The notes under the pieces were generated by a model, which searched no databases, was not told the DNA's origin, and saw only the letters and a program-made list of their open reading frames with translations. This document shows, piece by piece, positions 43,124 through 52,800 of a DNA stretch of 64,000 bases. Source of the DNA: Rhizobium mongolense subsp. loessense (GTDB taxonomy: Bacteria > Pseudomonadota > Alphaproteobacteria > Rhizobiales > Rhizobiaceae); the NCBI RefSeq assembly GCF_900099775.1, contig NZ_FMTM01000008.1, positions 269,893 through 333,892 on the forward strand, in the 5' to 3' direction. Made by a program: the position numbers and the translations under genes. The number at the start of each line of letters is the position of its first letter. Position 1 is the stretch's first letter.

Positions 43124-44380
43124 TCAAATGATGAGGTTGGCGAGGATGTCGTTCTCGGTGATGTCCTCGAAGCCCATGCCGGCCTCTTCGAAATTCGAAA
43201 TCAAGGTGGCGAAGTTCTCCGGCGCCTTGGTTTCGATGCCGATCAGGACAGAGCCGAAGTTGCGCGCCGTCTTCTTCAGGTATTCGAAACGGGCGATGTC
43301 GTCGTCAGGCCCCAAAAGATTGAGGAAATCGCGAAGCGCCCCGGGGCGCTGCGGCAGCCGCAGGATGAAGTATTTCTTGAGCCCGGCGTACCGCATCGCG
43401 CGCTCTTTGACGTCGGGCAGCCGTTCGAAGTCGAAATTGCCGCCGGAGACGACGGCGACGATCGTCTTGCCCTGAATGGTCTGCGGATCCATCGTCGCGA
43501 TCGCCGTCAAAGACAAAGCGCCCGCCGGCTCCAGCACGACGCCCTCGACATTGAGCATTTCCGAGATCGTAACGCAGATGGCGTTCTCCGGCATCAGCAT
43601 GACCTGCTCGGCTGCAAAGCCTTTGAGCGCTGAAAAATTCAGGTCGCCGATGCGGGCAACGGCCGCGCCGTCGACAAAATTGTCGACCTTGGAAAGCGTC
43701 ACCACTTCGCCGGCCTCGATGCTGCGTTTCAGACTCGGCGCGCCTGCCGGCTCGGTGAAGACAAAGGCGGAATTCGGGACCGAGCCCTTGAGATATCCCG
43801 TGATGCCCGCAGCAAGCCCGCCGCCACCGACCGGCAGGACCAGCATGTCCGGCACCCTACCCTCCGGCAGCTGCTGCATGATTTCGGCTGCGACCGTTGC
43901 CTGCCCCTCGATGATGTCCGCATGGTCGAAGGGCGGCACCATGACGCCTCCGGCCGCCTCCGCATGGTCGCGGGCAGCCTGATAGCATTGATCGAAGAAA
44001 TCGCCGTAGAGCTTGATGGTGATGAATTCGGCGCCGAACATGCGCGTCTTGTCGATCTTCTGCTGAGGCGTCGTCACCGGCATGAAGACCACGCCCTGAA
44101 CGCCGAAATGGCGGCAGACATATGCAAAGCCCTGCGCATGGTTACCCGCCGATGCGCAGACGAAGAGGCGCTCGCCGTTCCCTTCGGCAATCGCTTTGCG
44201 GAGGAAATTAAAGGCGCCGCGGATCTTGTAAGAACGGACGGGCGACAGATCCTCCCGCTTCAGCCAGATTTCGGCACCGTAGCGCGCCGAAAGATGGTCG
44301 TTGAGCTGCAGCGGCGTTGCCGGAAAGAGGCTGCGCAGCGCCTCTTCCGCGCGATCTACATCCTGTCTTGTGACGGTCAT
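43124..44380 (-). CDS. ilvA: Threonine ammonia-lyase (biosynthetic threonine deaminase)
   Basis: PLP enzyme forming 2-oxobutanoate from threonine, the first step of isoleucine synthesis. The PLP lysine lies in LSPVRSYKIRGAFNFLRKAI near residue 50, with SAGNHAQGFAYVCRHFGV, VLPVGGGGLAAGITGYL and a late S(G)GNFDFERL block. The C-terminal part (from KKYFILRLPQRPGALRDFLN) is a single ACT-like regulatory domain, so 418 residues rather than the longer two-ACT form. It starts at ATG 44380 and is followed by an HlyU-type gene. Confidence 0.93.
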   Translation of the reverse strand: MTVTRQDVDRAEEALRSLFPATPLQLNDHLSARYGAEIWLKREDLSPVRSYKIRGAFNFLRKAIAEGNGERLFVCASAGNHAQGFAYVCRHFGVQGVVFMPVTTPQQKIDKTRMFGAEFITIKLYGDFFDQCYQAARDHAEAAGGVMVPPFDHADIIEGQATVAAEIMQQLPEGRVPDMLVLPVGGGGLAAGITGYLKGSVPNSAFVFTEPAGAPSLKRSIEAGEVVTLSKVDNFVDGAAVARIGDLNFSALKGFAAEQVMLMPENAICVTISEMLNVEGVVLEPAGALSLTAIATMDPQTIQGKTIVAVVSGGNFDFERLPDVKERAMRYAGLKKYFILRLPQRPGALRDFLNLLGPDDDIARFEYLKKTARNFGSVLIGIETKAPENFATLISNFEEAGMGFEDITENDILANLII

Positions 44381-44545
44381 CGGTCCATTCCTGTCTCAAG
44401 ACTTCGCTATGGCACAGGTCGGCTGGCAAAAGAAGTCCGTTTAACGCCGTACGGTTCGCTCTGCGAAAAGCTTCCGTCATCGCGCTTGGCGAATTGCTGC
44501 AGCTCCCCCCGTGCGTTCGCTTTGCAATGCTGCTAACGTGACGGG

Positions 44546-44953
44546 ATGATCACATCCCGTTTTATCCGACCGCTCGCCTGGCTGCTGCTTGCCGCCATCA
44601 TTTTCGTCACCATTTCACCGATCGGCCTCAGGCCGCATACGATGACCAGCGTCAACGCCGACCGCGCGCTTGCCTATGCCGTCACCGGCTTCGTTTTCGC
44701 GCTCGGCTATCCCAAGCAGTGGAAGCTCGTCGCACTGCTGCTGATCTTCGGCGCACTCGCCATCGAGTTCCTGCAATATCTGTCGCCGACACGTCATGCA
44801 CGCCTGCACGACGCGGTCATCAAGGCAGCCGGCGCCATGCTCGGCTTTCTTACCGGCCGCGCTGCCTACCGGCGCGGGCAGATGAAGCAGAGGATAGAGG
44901 CCCTTCCCGCTCCTAAGCCGCAAACCGGTGCCGCCGCCGGTGCTCTTGACTGA
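44546..44953 (+). CDS. VanZ-like membrane protein
   Basis: A 135-residue protein with four hydrophobic segments (LAWLLLAAIIFVTISPIGLR, RALAYAVTGFVFALGYP, LVALLLIFGALAIEFLQYLS, ALVGAMLGFLTG-like) and the pattern of VanZ-like proteins, in which a Glu-Phe-Leu-Gln in the third helix and an RHARLHDAVIKAAGA loop are conserved. The C-terminus is basic then Pro/Ala-rich. Its role in the membrane is unknown. It lies between ilvA (divergent) and a tRNA-Leu. Confidence 0.75.
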   Translation: MITSRFIRPLAWLLLAAIIFVTISPIGLRPHTMTSVNADRALAYAVTGFVFALGYPKQWKLVALLLIFGALAIEFLQYLSPTRHARLHDAVIKAAGAMLGFLTGRAAYRRGQMKQRIEALPAPKPQTGAAAGALD

Positions 44954-44983
44954 ATCGCTCCGGTCGTTAATTGAGGATCGCGC

Positions 44984-45068
44984 GCGGGCGTGGCGAAACT
45001 GGTAGACGCAAGGGACTTAAAATCCCTCGGAGCAATCCTTACGGGTTCGATCCCCGTCGCCCGCACCA
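44984..45068 (+). tRNA. tRNA-Leu (anticodon TAA)
   Basis: A class II tRNA with a long variable arm: acceptor GCGGGCG / CGCCCGC, anticodon loop CTTAAAA with TAA, variable arm CGGAGCAATCCTTACG region, T-arm CGGGTTCGATCCCCG, encoded CCA. Length 85 bases. Confidence 0.96.
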
Positions 45069-45113
45069 GCACGCAGCCGTCACGTGACGTTTTTGCGACG
45101 CCGGGCCGTTCAC

Positions 45114-45380
45114 TCACCATTCCATCCGAGGGAAGTGCCAGTAGTCGGAGCCGGTTCGGCGGGAGATAAGTTTTAGCGTTCCATCCGGCTGAACCACGTA
45201 TCTTTCGTAGACCCGATATCCGAACTTGTCCGGAAACTCGTGCTTGACGGTGTAGCCCGCTCGCGCGGGAACGTGGACGACTCTGCCATAGGTGAGGCTG
45301 CCGCGGATGGGCTCCGGCGGTGCCGTGTTACATCCGGGAAGGGCAAGAGGAACCAGCAGGGAAGCGATAACAGCGCGCAT
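45114..45380 (-). CDS. Small lipoprotein
   Basis: An 88-residue protein with a lipoprotein signal (MRAVIASLLVPLALPGC), the lipobox being LPGC, followed by a mature part with YGRVVHVPARAGYTVKHEFP and YRVYERYVVQPDGTLKLISR and several aromatic residues. ATG at 45380 is preferred because GGGAG lies six bases upstream; another ATG two codons earlier would overlap it. It lies convergent to the tRNA-Leu. No family is recognised, but the export and lipidation signals are clear. Confidence 0.6.
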   Translation of the reverse strand: MRAVIASLLVPLALPGCNTAPPEPIRGSLTYGRVVHVPARAGYTVKHEFPDKFGYRVYERYVVQPDGTLKLISRRTGSDYWHFPRMEW

Positions 45381-45599
45381 CAACATCTCCCGTCCCATTG
45401 GCACATAGGGCGATTGCAGGCCGCACAATCGCGGGGAAACAACTATGCGCCTAGTGGTCTCGCCCCACCATCTTTATCAATCCCAATAAATATGATTTTA
45501 TGCGGGCGTCTGAAAGGCGGCAGGGCTCGAAGGCGCCTTTGCAGATGCACGAGTTACAGTGCCACGATGCGTGTAAGCTTGTCTTGTGGGAGTAAGACG

Positions 45600-45728
45600 A
45601 TGGTTTACGATTGGAGTGGAGAAAGGGCGCGGCGTCTCAAGTTTTACAAAACAGCTGCTGCGTGTTTGTTCGGGAGCATGCTTGCAGGGACCATGTTGCT
45701 GGTCATAGCCCTGCAGTTTCACGGGTAG
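45600..45728 (+). CDS. Small membrane protein, 42 residues
   Basis: Starts MVYDWSGERARRLKFYKTAA and continues with one hydrophobic segment (CLFGSMLAGTMLLVIALQF) to a short end HG. GTGGGAGTAAG precedes the ATG at 45600. A positively charged N-terminal part followed by one membrane segment suggests an N-in single-pass protein. It lies alone between a lipoprotein gene and a WrbA remnant. Function unknown. Confidence 0.5.
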   Translation: MVYDWSGERARRLKFYKTAAACLFGSMLAGTMLLVIALQFHG

Positions 45729-45809
45729 TGGCCGGCTTTGGCGCCGCGTGACTGGTGCTTCGGTTAAAATCAACAGGAAATGCACGAAGGCCCCCTCTTG
45801 CGGCCAAGC

Positions 45810-45941
45810 GACGGAGCAGGTGATGAGCCGCGCCACGATGATCACATTGTAGTCGGCAAGTTCGGCGACGGTTGCGATCGGAGCTTTCTCTTCGCGAGCT
45901 AGGTCCGGAACGCGCTTTACAGTGACTTCGACGCCCGCCAT
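45810..45941 (-). pseudogene. Fragment of a WrbA-type NAD(P)H:quinone oxidoreductase gene
   Basis: The minus strand contains AGVEVTVKRVPDLAREEKAP followed by IATVAELADYNVIIVA, which matches the second strand and the region before the FMN loop of WrbA proteins (GAEVxVKRVPEL...APIATxxELADYDAIIxG). The first 20 residues with the FMN phosphate loop and everything after ADYNVIIV are absent, and about 10 residues between the two blocks are missing. The rest of the open frame has no WrbA character. This is a short relic. Confidence 0.65.
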
Positions 45942-46164
45942 GGCGAACTCCGCTGCGGCACGGGTTTGAACGGTTGACCGGCCGAAGTTCGATCAGGGCG
46001 CTTCCGTGAGCATTACCTGACTGCGCACAACTTAGCGTTCAATGCATGTAGACGAAAATTCGTTTGCCGTTTCCATTTCGCCTTCTGCCGCGACCGGGTG
46101 CCGCCATTTGCAAGCCGGGAAAACGGCGCTACCTATAGCAGAGCCCCATCATCGGATATCTCTC

Positions 46165-46941
46165 ATGACTACTGAAACCGTCATCACCGCCGCCATGCTC
46201 GCAATCGGCGATGAGCTTCTGTCCGGCCGGACCAAGGACAAGAACATTGGCCATCTGGCGGATATGCTTCAGCTTTCGGGCATCGATCTCAAGGAGGTGC
46301 GGATCGTCGCCGATGACGAGGATGCGATCGTCGATGCTCTGAACGCCCTTCGCGGCAAGTATGACTACGTCTTCACCTCGGGCGGCATCGGCCCGACGCA
46401 TGACGATATCACCGCGGACGCAGTCTCGAAGGCTTTTGGCGTTCCCTGCGACCATGATGCAGCCGCCATGACACTGCTCGGTGACATGTACAAGCGCCGC
46501 GAGATGGAATTCACCGAAGCGCGCAAGCGCATGGCGCGCATGCCGCGCGGGGCGGCACACATCGCCAATCCGGTGTCGACTGCGCCCGGTTTCATCATCA
46601 GCAATGTCTACGTGATGGCGGGCGTGCCGCAGGTGTTCCAGGCCATGGTCGACAATGTGCTGCCGACGCTTCGCACCGGGCAGCGCGTGCTGTCGCTGGC
46701 GATTGCCTGCCCCTATGCCGAAGGCGATATCGGCATGCTGCTCGCCGCCATCCAGAAGGCGCACCCGGACACCAGCATCGGCTCCTATCCGCGCTATGTC
46801 GGCCAGAAATTCTCGACGGAGATCGTCGTGCGCGGCCGGTCGCAGGCGGCTGTCCATGCAGCGGGCGCTGAGGTTCACGCCATGATCGAGGACATTCGTA
46901 GGACCAAGGAGATTGACGAAAACCGGTCCGCCGAAGCTTAG
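46165..46941 (+). CDS. cinA: CinA N-terminal / MoaB-like competence-damage protein
   Basis: A 258-residue protein with the molybdopterin-binding (MoCF) domain: AAMLAIGDELLSGRTKDKNI, VFTSGGIGPTHDDITADAVS and PRGAAHIANPVSTAPGFII. The C-terminal nicotinamide-nucleotide amidase domain of long CinA is absent; a short tail (SIGSYPRYVGQKFSTEIVVR) follows, as in the many CinA-like proteins with only the N-terminal part. The ATG at 46165 (MTTETVITAAM) is used; residues upstream are not family-like. It is followed 98 bases later by the universal stress gene. Confidence 0.88.
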   Translation: MTTETVITAAMLAIGDELLSGRTKDKNIGHLADMLQLSGIDLKEVRIVADDEDAIVDALNALRGKYDYVFTSGGIGPTHDDITADAVSKAFGVPCDHDAAAMTLLGDMYKRREMEFTEARKRMARMPRGAAHIANPVSTAPGFIISNVYVMAGVPQVFQAMVDNVLPTLRTGQRVLSLAIACPYAEGDIGMLLAAIQKAHPDTSIGSYPRYVGQKFSTEIVVRGRSQAAVHAAGAEVHAMIEDIRRTKEIDENRSAEA

Positions 46942-47039
46942 AGCAGCAACACACCGCCCCTCAAGCAACCAAGGAACCGTTCCACCAACAACGCATTTCC
47001 TGCTTACGAAACCATTTTCAGCCGCCGAGGAGAATTGAG

Positions 47040-47882
47040 ATGCCTTACAAGACCATACTCGCCATTCTCGATACGGCCGACAACAGCCGTGCAGTCTCCG
47101 ATTTTGCCTTTGCGCTTGCCGCCGAAAACGACGCCCATGTCATCGGTCTCCACGCCGAAAACATCTCGGCCGTGCCGCTGGTCGCTCCAATGGAAATTCC
47201 CGATCCGGTCGCCGTTCAGGCGCTGCAGGACATGGCGCATTCCGAGACCATGGAAGTGGAGCGCATCTTCCGTCAGAAAGCCGAAGCGTCCGGCGCATCG
47301 TTCGAATGGCGCAGCTTCGCCACCTCGGCGGGCTACGGCTCGGCGCCGCTGATCGAGAGCGCCCGCAGCGCGGACCTCTTGATCGCCTCGCAAGCGGATC
47401 CTTCCAAGCCATCTGACAGTGAGGTGGATATCGACAGCTTTCTTTTCGAAAGCGGTCGTCCGGTCCTGATGATCCCCTATATCTTGCGGCAACCGAAAGC
47501 GATCAAACGCGTAATGATTGCCTGGAACGGCTCGAAGGAAGCCGCGCGCGCGACATTCGATGCCATGCCAATCCTGAAGGCTGCCGACGAAGTCGAGGTC
47601 TTCTCCGTCGATCCGGTGGATTCGGCGATGCAGACGGCAGGCCTGGCGGGAGCGGAAATCGCTGCCACACTTTCCCGCCACGGCGTAAAGGCGACGCTTG
47701 CCGTCGCGGAAGGCACGCACAAGAGCGCCTCGAACGTCATCGAAAACCGCCTCTCCGACAGCAGCATCGATCTCCTGGTAATGGGCGCCTACACCCATTC
47801 GCGCCTCTGGCAGATGATCTTCGGCGGTACGACGAAGTCTCTCTTGCAGTCGATGACGGCGCTCACCCTCCTCTCTCGTTGA
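47040..47882 (+). CDS. Tandem universal stress protein
   Basis: A 280-residue protein with two UspA-like halves. The second has the complete ATP-binding signature, reading MGAYTHSRLWQMIFGGTTKSLL near the C-terminus (G-x2-G-x9-G-S/T type), while the first half (YKTILAILDTADNSRAVSDF) is less conserved. Such tandem proteins aid survival under stress in an ATP-linked way. GAGGAG precedes ATG 47040. It has a 98-base gap to cinA and could share its transcript. Confidence 0.88.
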   Translation: MPYKTILAILDTADNSRAVSDFAFALAAENDAHVIGLHAENISAVPLVAPMEIPDPVAVQALQDMAHSETMEVERIFRQKAEASGASFEWRSFATSAGYGSAPLIESARSADLLIASQADPSKPSDSEVDIDSFLFESGRPVLMIPYILRQPKAIKRVMIAWNGSKEAARATFDAMPILKAADEVEVFSVDPVDSAMQTAGLAGAEIAATLSRHGVKATLAVAEGTHKSASNVIENRLSDSSIDLLVMGAYTHSRLWQMIFGGTTKSLLQSMTALTLLSR

Positions 47883-48048
47883 CGAAGCACCGGCGGGACT
47901 TGCGTTTTACCCGCAAATCCCGCTAATTGCGGCAACCGGTGACGGCTCCGGAACTTCGTTTCGCGCGGGTTGGCCCTGCGCGATTTGCGTTTGACGGATT
48001 GCGCTTGGTCGCCGGTGGGTTTTCCATGTCATGCCGCGGAGCAGTTCG

Positions 48049-48543
48049 ATGTCTTTTCCCGATAAAGCCTTTCCCGTTTCCTGGGATCAGTTCCATCGCG
48101 ACGCCCGCGCGCTCGCCTGGCGCATCGCCGGCCTCAACAAGGAATTCAAGGGCATTGTCTGCATCACCCGCGGCGGTCTGGTTCCTGCGGCAATCATCTG
48201 CCGCGAACTCGACATCCGCCTGATCGAAACGGTCTGCGTCGCTTCTTATCATGACTATGTGAACCAGGGGGATATGGTGGTGCTGAAGGGCATTGCGCCG
48301 GAACTCAAGGAAAATGGCGGCGAAGGTATCCTCGTCATCGACGACCTCACCGATACCGGCAAGACGGCGGTGCAAGTGCGCGCCATGCTGCCCAAGGCGC
48401 ATTTTGCCTGCGTCTATGCAAAGCCGCTCGGCGTGCCGACGGTCGACACCTTCGTCACGGAGGTCAGCCAGGACACCTGGATCTACTTCCCCTGGGACAT
48501 GGGCTTCACCTATCAGGAGCCGATCGCCAAGGGTCCGCGCTGA
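48049..48543 (+). CDS. gpt: Xanthine-guanine phosphoribosyltransferase
   Basis: Purine salvage enzyme making GMP and XMP from free bases and PRPP. The 164-residue sequence shows ITRGGLVPAAIICRELDIRL, the PRPP-binding signature ILVIDDLTDTGKTAVQVRAM near residue 100, and AKPLGVPTVDTFVTEVSQDT with WIYFPWDMGF at the end, as in Gpt. The ATG at 48049 (MSFPDKAFPVSWDQFHRD) is family-like; the upstream start at 48031 is not. It is transcribed alone. Confidence 0.95.
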   Translation: MSFPDKAFPVSWDQFHRDARALAWRIAGLNKEFKGIVCITRGGLVPAAIICRELDIRLIETVCVASYHDYVNQGDMVVLKGIAPELKENGGEGILVIDDLTDTGKTAVQVRAMLPKAHFACVYAKPLGVPTVDTFVTEVSQDTWIYFPWDMGFTYQEPIAKGPR

Positions 48544-48712
48544 CAGCGCCTGGCCATTCTGGGACGAATAAACCCCACACGGAATTGTCATCTTAGTAAT
48601 ACTGCAGATGTATGATGCGAGCCTGGCCTGCACGCGCGCATCTGAGCCCCGTGCCATGGGCCGGGTCGCGGATCGCGCGAGGGCAAAAAGGCGCGGAGCA
48701 AGGAAGAGGGGA

Positions 48713-49303
48713 ATGGTATACCGGGGTTGGGTTAGAGCGGTCGTCGCTTCAGGGCTGGCGATCCCCTCTTTGTTGCCCGTGCCGGCCTTTGCCGAACCCG
48801 CTTATGTCGCCGTCGTCCGCGAATATGTGGATACCGTCGTCCGGCCGATGGTCAGCACGCCGATGGTTCTCGCGGCGATCAGAGAGCAGAACGCCAAATT
48901 GAGTGACGTCAGCAGCACGGATATCCAGGTCCTTGATTCGACCTACCGATCCGAAGTGGAAACCGGCGCCCTGCAGATGGTGTCCGCCATTCTATCCACC
49001 CCCGTTTCGCGCTACCTGAAGGAAAAACAGGATGCGTCGCAGGGCGTTATCGTCGAGTTCTTCATTACCGACAGGAATGGGCTCAATGTCGGCGAGAGCA
49101 GAGTGACGACGGATTTCTGGCAGGCCGACGAAAACAAGTATCTGCAGACCTTCGCGCGCGATTCGGACGAGACTTTCGTCGATCGCGCCGAGCGTGACGA
49201 AACCACGCAGATCCTCGAGGCGCAGGCCAGTTTCACCATCCGCGACGAGGCTGGAGCGGCGATCGGCATTGCCACCGTTACCGTCGCGCTCGATGCGATG
49301 TGA
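48713..49303 (+). CDS. Exported protein, possible single PDC/Cache-like domain
   Basis: A 196-residue protein with a signal peptide (MVYRGWVRAVVASGLAIPSL ending PAFA) followed by a helix with VVREYVDTVVRPMVSTPMVL and a mixed alpha-beta part (VIVEFFITDRNGLNVGESRV, TTDFWQADENKYLQTFA, ASFTIRDEAGAAIGIATVTV). The WxxDExKYLQTF... IxDExGxAIGxxTVxV layout resembles stand-alone PDC sensor folds like those of extracytoplasmic chemoreceptor domains. GAAGAGGGGA precedes the ATG at 48713. The family call is inference; it has no membrane anchor other than the signal. Confidence 0.55.
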   Translation: MVYRGWVRAVVASGLAIPSLLPVPAFAEPAYVAVVREYVDTVVRPMVSTPMVLAAIREQNAKLSDVSSTDIQVLDSTYRSEVETGALQMVSAILSTPVSRYLKEKQDASQGVIVEFFITDRNGLNVGESRVTTDFWQADENKYLQTFARDSDETFVDRAERDETTQILEAQASFTIRDEAGAAIGIATVTVALDAM

Positions 49304-49462
49304 GGCCTCCCGAATCGGGATGCCGATCCGGGCCGAAAATGCCATCCTTAGATTTGGATTCGGCTAACTTTTTCTTTTCGTCCTCGCTTTTCAGGTGCCT
49401 GAAGCCCGCAAAGCCCTGAAATTCAAGGCCTCCAGGCTTTTCCCCAGTCTTCACAGGGCCGT

Positions 49463-49478
49463 CCACAATATGTTGTGG
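49463..49478. promoter_or_regulatory. Candidate NrdR box (distal)
   Basis: CCACAATATGTTGTGG is a near-perfect palindrome agreeing at 13 or 14 of 16 positions with the NrdR consensus ACACWATATWTWGTGT. It lies 245 bases upstream of the proximal box, far from the usual helical spacing, so it may belong to a separate upstream promoter. Confidence 0.5.
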
Positions 49479-49707
49479 TGAACGCTTCGTTAAAAACCAC
49501 CCCTTGACGGAATCGCCCATTTCTCACTTAATGGTTTCCGATGTTGCGGCGGCAGCTGGACCGGGTTTAACGAGGCCGGTTCTCTTCAAAATTCGAGCGT
49601 GGAATCAGGGTGTTGCATTCATGATGGATGGCAGCCGTGAGGGGACTTCTGCGCGATTTTTGACCTCCAAAAAAGTGACATCCGGGGCTGGCGATAACAA
49701 GCTGTTA

Positions 49708-49723
49708 ATACTATATTTAGTGT
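49708..49723. promoter_or_regulatory. Candidate NrdR box (proximal)
   Basis: ATACTATATTTAGTGT matches the NrdR consensus at 15 of 16 positions. It precedes nrdJ by about 160 bases. NrdR represses ribonucleotide reductase genes when dATP is high, so this placement fits control of nrdJ and also argues against translation beginning at the TTG at 49724 that overlaps it. Confidence 0.65.
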
Positions 49724-49885
49724 TTGCAGCCACCATCACCACAAGATACAGGAAAGACATCTCCGGATGACACTCCTGTGACGGTACGGAAACGAGAACT
49801 GGCTGCGCATCTTCCGGCGCTGCCGGATGAGGAAACTTGCGCCCTGGTCAACGGGGATGGGGCGCGCAAAGAGAGGTGCAAGGAC

Positions 49886-52800
49886 ATGCGCATAGAACGC
49901 CGTTTCACAAAGGCAGGCCAGAGCGCTTACGCGGACATCGAATTTCGCAAGGCGACGAGCGAGATCAAGAACCCCGACGGTTCGATCGTCTTCCGCCTTG
50001 AGAACATCGACGTTCCCGCGCAGTTCTCCCAGGTCGCGGCCGACATCCTTGCCCAGAAATATTTCCGCAAGGCGGGCGTTCCGGCAAAGCTGAAGAAGGT
50101 CGAGGAAAACGACGTTCCCTCCTTCCTGTGGCGTTCGGTTGCCGATGAGGCAGCCCTCAAGGAGCTGCCGAAGGACCAGCAGTACGGCTCGGAAATCGAT
50201 GCGCGCCAGGTCTTCGACCGTCTGGCCGGCACCTGGACCTACTGGGGCTGGAAGGGCGGCTACTTCTCGTCGGAGGAAGATGCCTCTGCCTTTCGCGACG
50301 AACTCGCATACATGCTCGCCACCCAACGCGTCGCCCCGAACTCCCCGCAGTGGTTCAACACCGGTATGCACTGGGCCTACGGCATTGACGGCCCCGGCCA
50401 GGGCCACTTCTATGTCGACCCCTTCACCGGCAAGCTGACGAAGTCCAAGTCGGCCTACGAGCATCCCCAGCCGCATGCCTGCTTCATCCAGTCGGTCGAG
50501 GACGATCTCGTCAACGAAGGCGGTATCATGGACCTCTGGGTTCGCGAGGCCCGCCTCTTCAAGTACGGCTCCGGCACCGGTTCCAACTTCTCATATCTGC
50601 GCGGCGAAGGCGAAAAGCTTTCCGGCGGCGGCCGCTCCTCCGGCCTGATGAGCTTCCTGAAGATCGGCGACCGTGCAGCAGGCGCCATCAAGTCGGGCGG
50701 CACGACGCGCCGTGCGGCCAAGATGGTCGTCGTCGACATCGATCATCCGGATATCGAGGAATACATCAACTGGAAGGTCAAGGAAGAGCAGAAGGTTGCA
50801 GCCCTCGTCACCGGTTCGAAGATCGTCGCCAAGCACCTGAAGGCGATCATGAAGGCCTGCTTCAATTGCGAAGGCGGCGCCGATGCGGATTGCTTCGACC
50901 CGACCAAGAACCCTGCCCTCAAGCGCGAAATCCGCGCCGCCAAGAAGGATCAGGTTCCGGAAAACTATGTGAGCCGCGTCATCCAGTTCGCCCGCCAGGG
51001 CTACAAGGACATGGAGTTCAAGACCTATGACACGGACTGGGATAGTGAAGCCTACCTCACCGTCTCCGGACAGAACTCCAACAACTCGGTCTCGATCCGC
51101 GACGACTTCCTGCGCGCCGTCGAAGCCGATGGCGACTGGAACCTGACGGCCCGTAAGGACGGCAAGGTCATGAAGACGCTGAAGGCCCGCGACCTCTGGG
51201 AGACGATCTCCTACGCCGCCTGGGCATCGGCCGATCCGGGCCTGCACTTCAACACCACGATGAACGACTGGCACACCAGCCCAGCCGCCGGTCCGATCCG
51301 CGCCTCCAACCCGTGCTCCGAATACATGTTCCTCGACGACACGGCCTGCAACCTTGCCTCGCTGAACCTCATGCAGTTCAAGGATGCGGCTACAAAGCGC
51401 ATCAACATCGCCGATTACGAGCATGCCGTGCGTCTGTGGAGCGTGGTGCTCGAAATTTCCGTCATGATGGCGCAGTTTCCGTCGCGCCGCATTGCCGAGC
51501 TCTCCTACGAATATCGCACGATCGGTCTCGGCTATGCCAATATTGGCGGGCTGCTGATGTCGTCCGGCATTCCTTATGACAGCGACGAAGCCCGCGCCAT
51601 CGCAGGCTCCCTGACGGCGATCATGACCGGCATTTCCTATGCCACTTCGGCGGAAATGGCCGCTGAACTCGGCCCGTTCCCGATGTTTGCGCCTAACCGC
51701 GAGAACATGCTGCGCGTCATCCGCAACCACCGCCGCGCCGCCTATGGTGAGACGGCCGGCTATGAAGGCCTGTCGATCAACCCGGTCGCTCTCATCCACG
51801 CCGAAAACCCGGACCAGGATCTCGCCGCGCACGCCAAGAGCGCTTGGGACAAGGCACTGGAACTCGGCGAAAAGCACGGCTACCGCAATGCCCAGGCAAC
51901 CGTGATTGCGCCGACCGGCACGATCGGCCTCGTCATGGATTGCGACACGACCGGCATCGAGCCCGACTTCGCGCTCGTCAAGTTCAAAAAGCTTGCCGGC
52001 GGCGGTTACTTCAAGATCATCAACCGTGCCGTACCAGAAGCGCTGCGCACGCTCGGCTATTCCGAAAGCCAGATTGCCGAGATCGAAGCCTATGCCGTCG
52101 GCCACGGCAATCTGAACCAGGCGCCCGCCATCAACCCTTCGACGCTGAAGGCCAAGGGCTTTACCGACGAGAAGGTCGAGGCCGTCAACGCGGCGCTGAA
52201 GTCCGCCTTCGACATCAAGTTCGTCTTCAACCAGTGGACGCTTGGGCTCGACTTCCTGAAGGGCACGCTGAAGGTCTCCGACGAGCAGCTTGCCGACATG
52301 AGCTTCAACCTGCTCGACCACATGGGCTTCTCGAAGAAGGATATCGAGGCCGCGAACATCCACGTCTGCGGTGCCATGACGCTGGAAGGCGCGCCCTTCC
52401 TCAAGAACGAACACCTCGCCGTCTTCGATTGCGCCAATCCGTGCGGCAAGATCGGCAAGCGCTATCTCTCGGTCGAAAGCCATATCCGCATGATGGCGGC
52501 TGCCCAACCCTTCATCTCGGGTGCGATCTCCAAGACGATCAACATGCCGAACGATGCGACGGTCGACGATTGCAAGAGCGCCTATATGCTCTCCTGGAAG
52601 CTCGGGCTGAAGGCTAACGCGCTTTACCGCGACGGCTCCAAGCTGTCGCAGCCGCTGAACGCTTCGCTGATCGAGGACGAAGGCGAGGAGGACGCGCTGG
52701 AGGAACTGCTTGCCCAGCCAGCAGCCGCCCAGGCCGTCACCGTCACCGAGAAGATCATCGAGCGGGTGATCGAGAAGGTCGTGCGCAGCCAGGAAAAGCT

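Larger units (their letters stand above)
49304..49885. promoter_or_regulatory. Long leader and promoter region of nrdJ
   Basis: About 580 bases lie between the exported protein and nrdJ. Two NrdR-box-like palindromes are at 49463 and 49708. The open frame at 49278-49520 on the minus strand has no ribosome site and no recognisable family. I looked for a cobalamin riboswitch (B12 box and its conserved neighbours) and see none. Confidence 0.5.

Noticed and set aside
49278..49520. 80-codon minus-strand frame upstream of nrdJ
   Set aside because: Overlaps the candidate NrdR box and the end of the neighbouring gene; no start signal.
49304..49885. Cobalamin riboswitch in front of the B12-dependent reductase
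   Set aside because: The B12 box and its conserved partner segments were looked for and not found.
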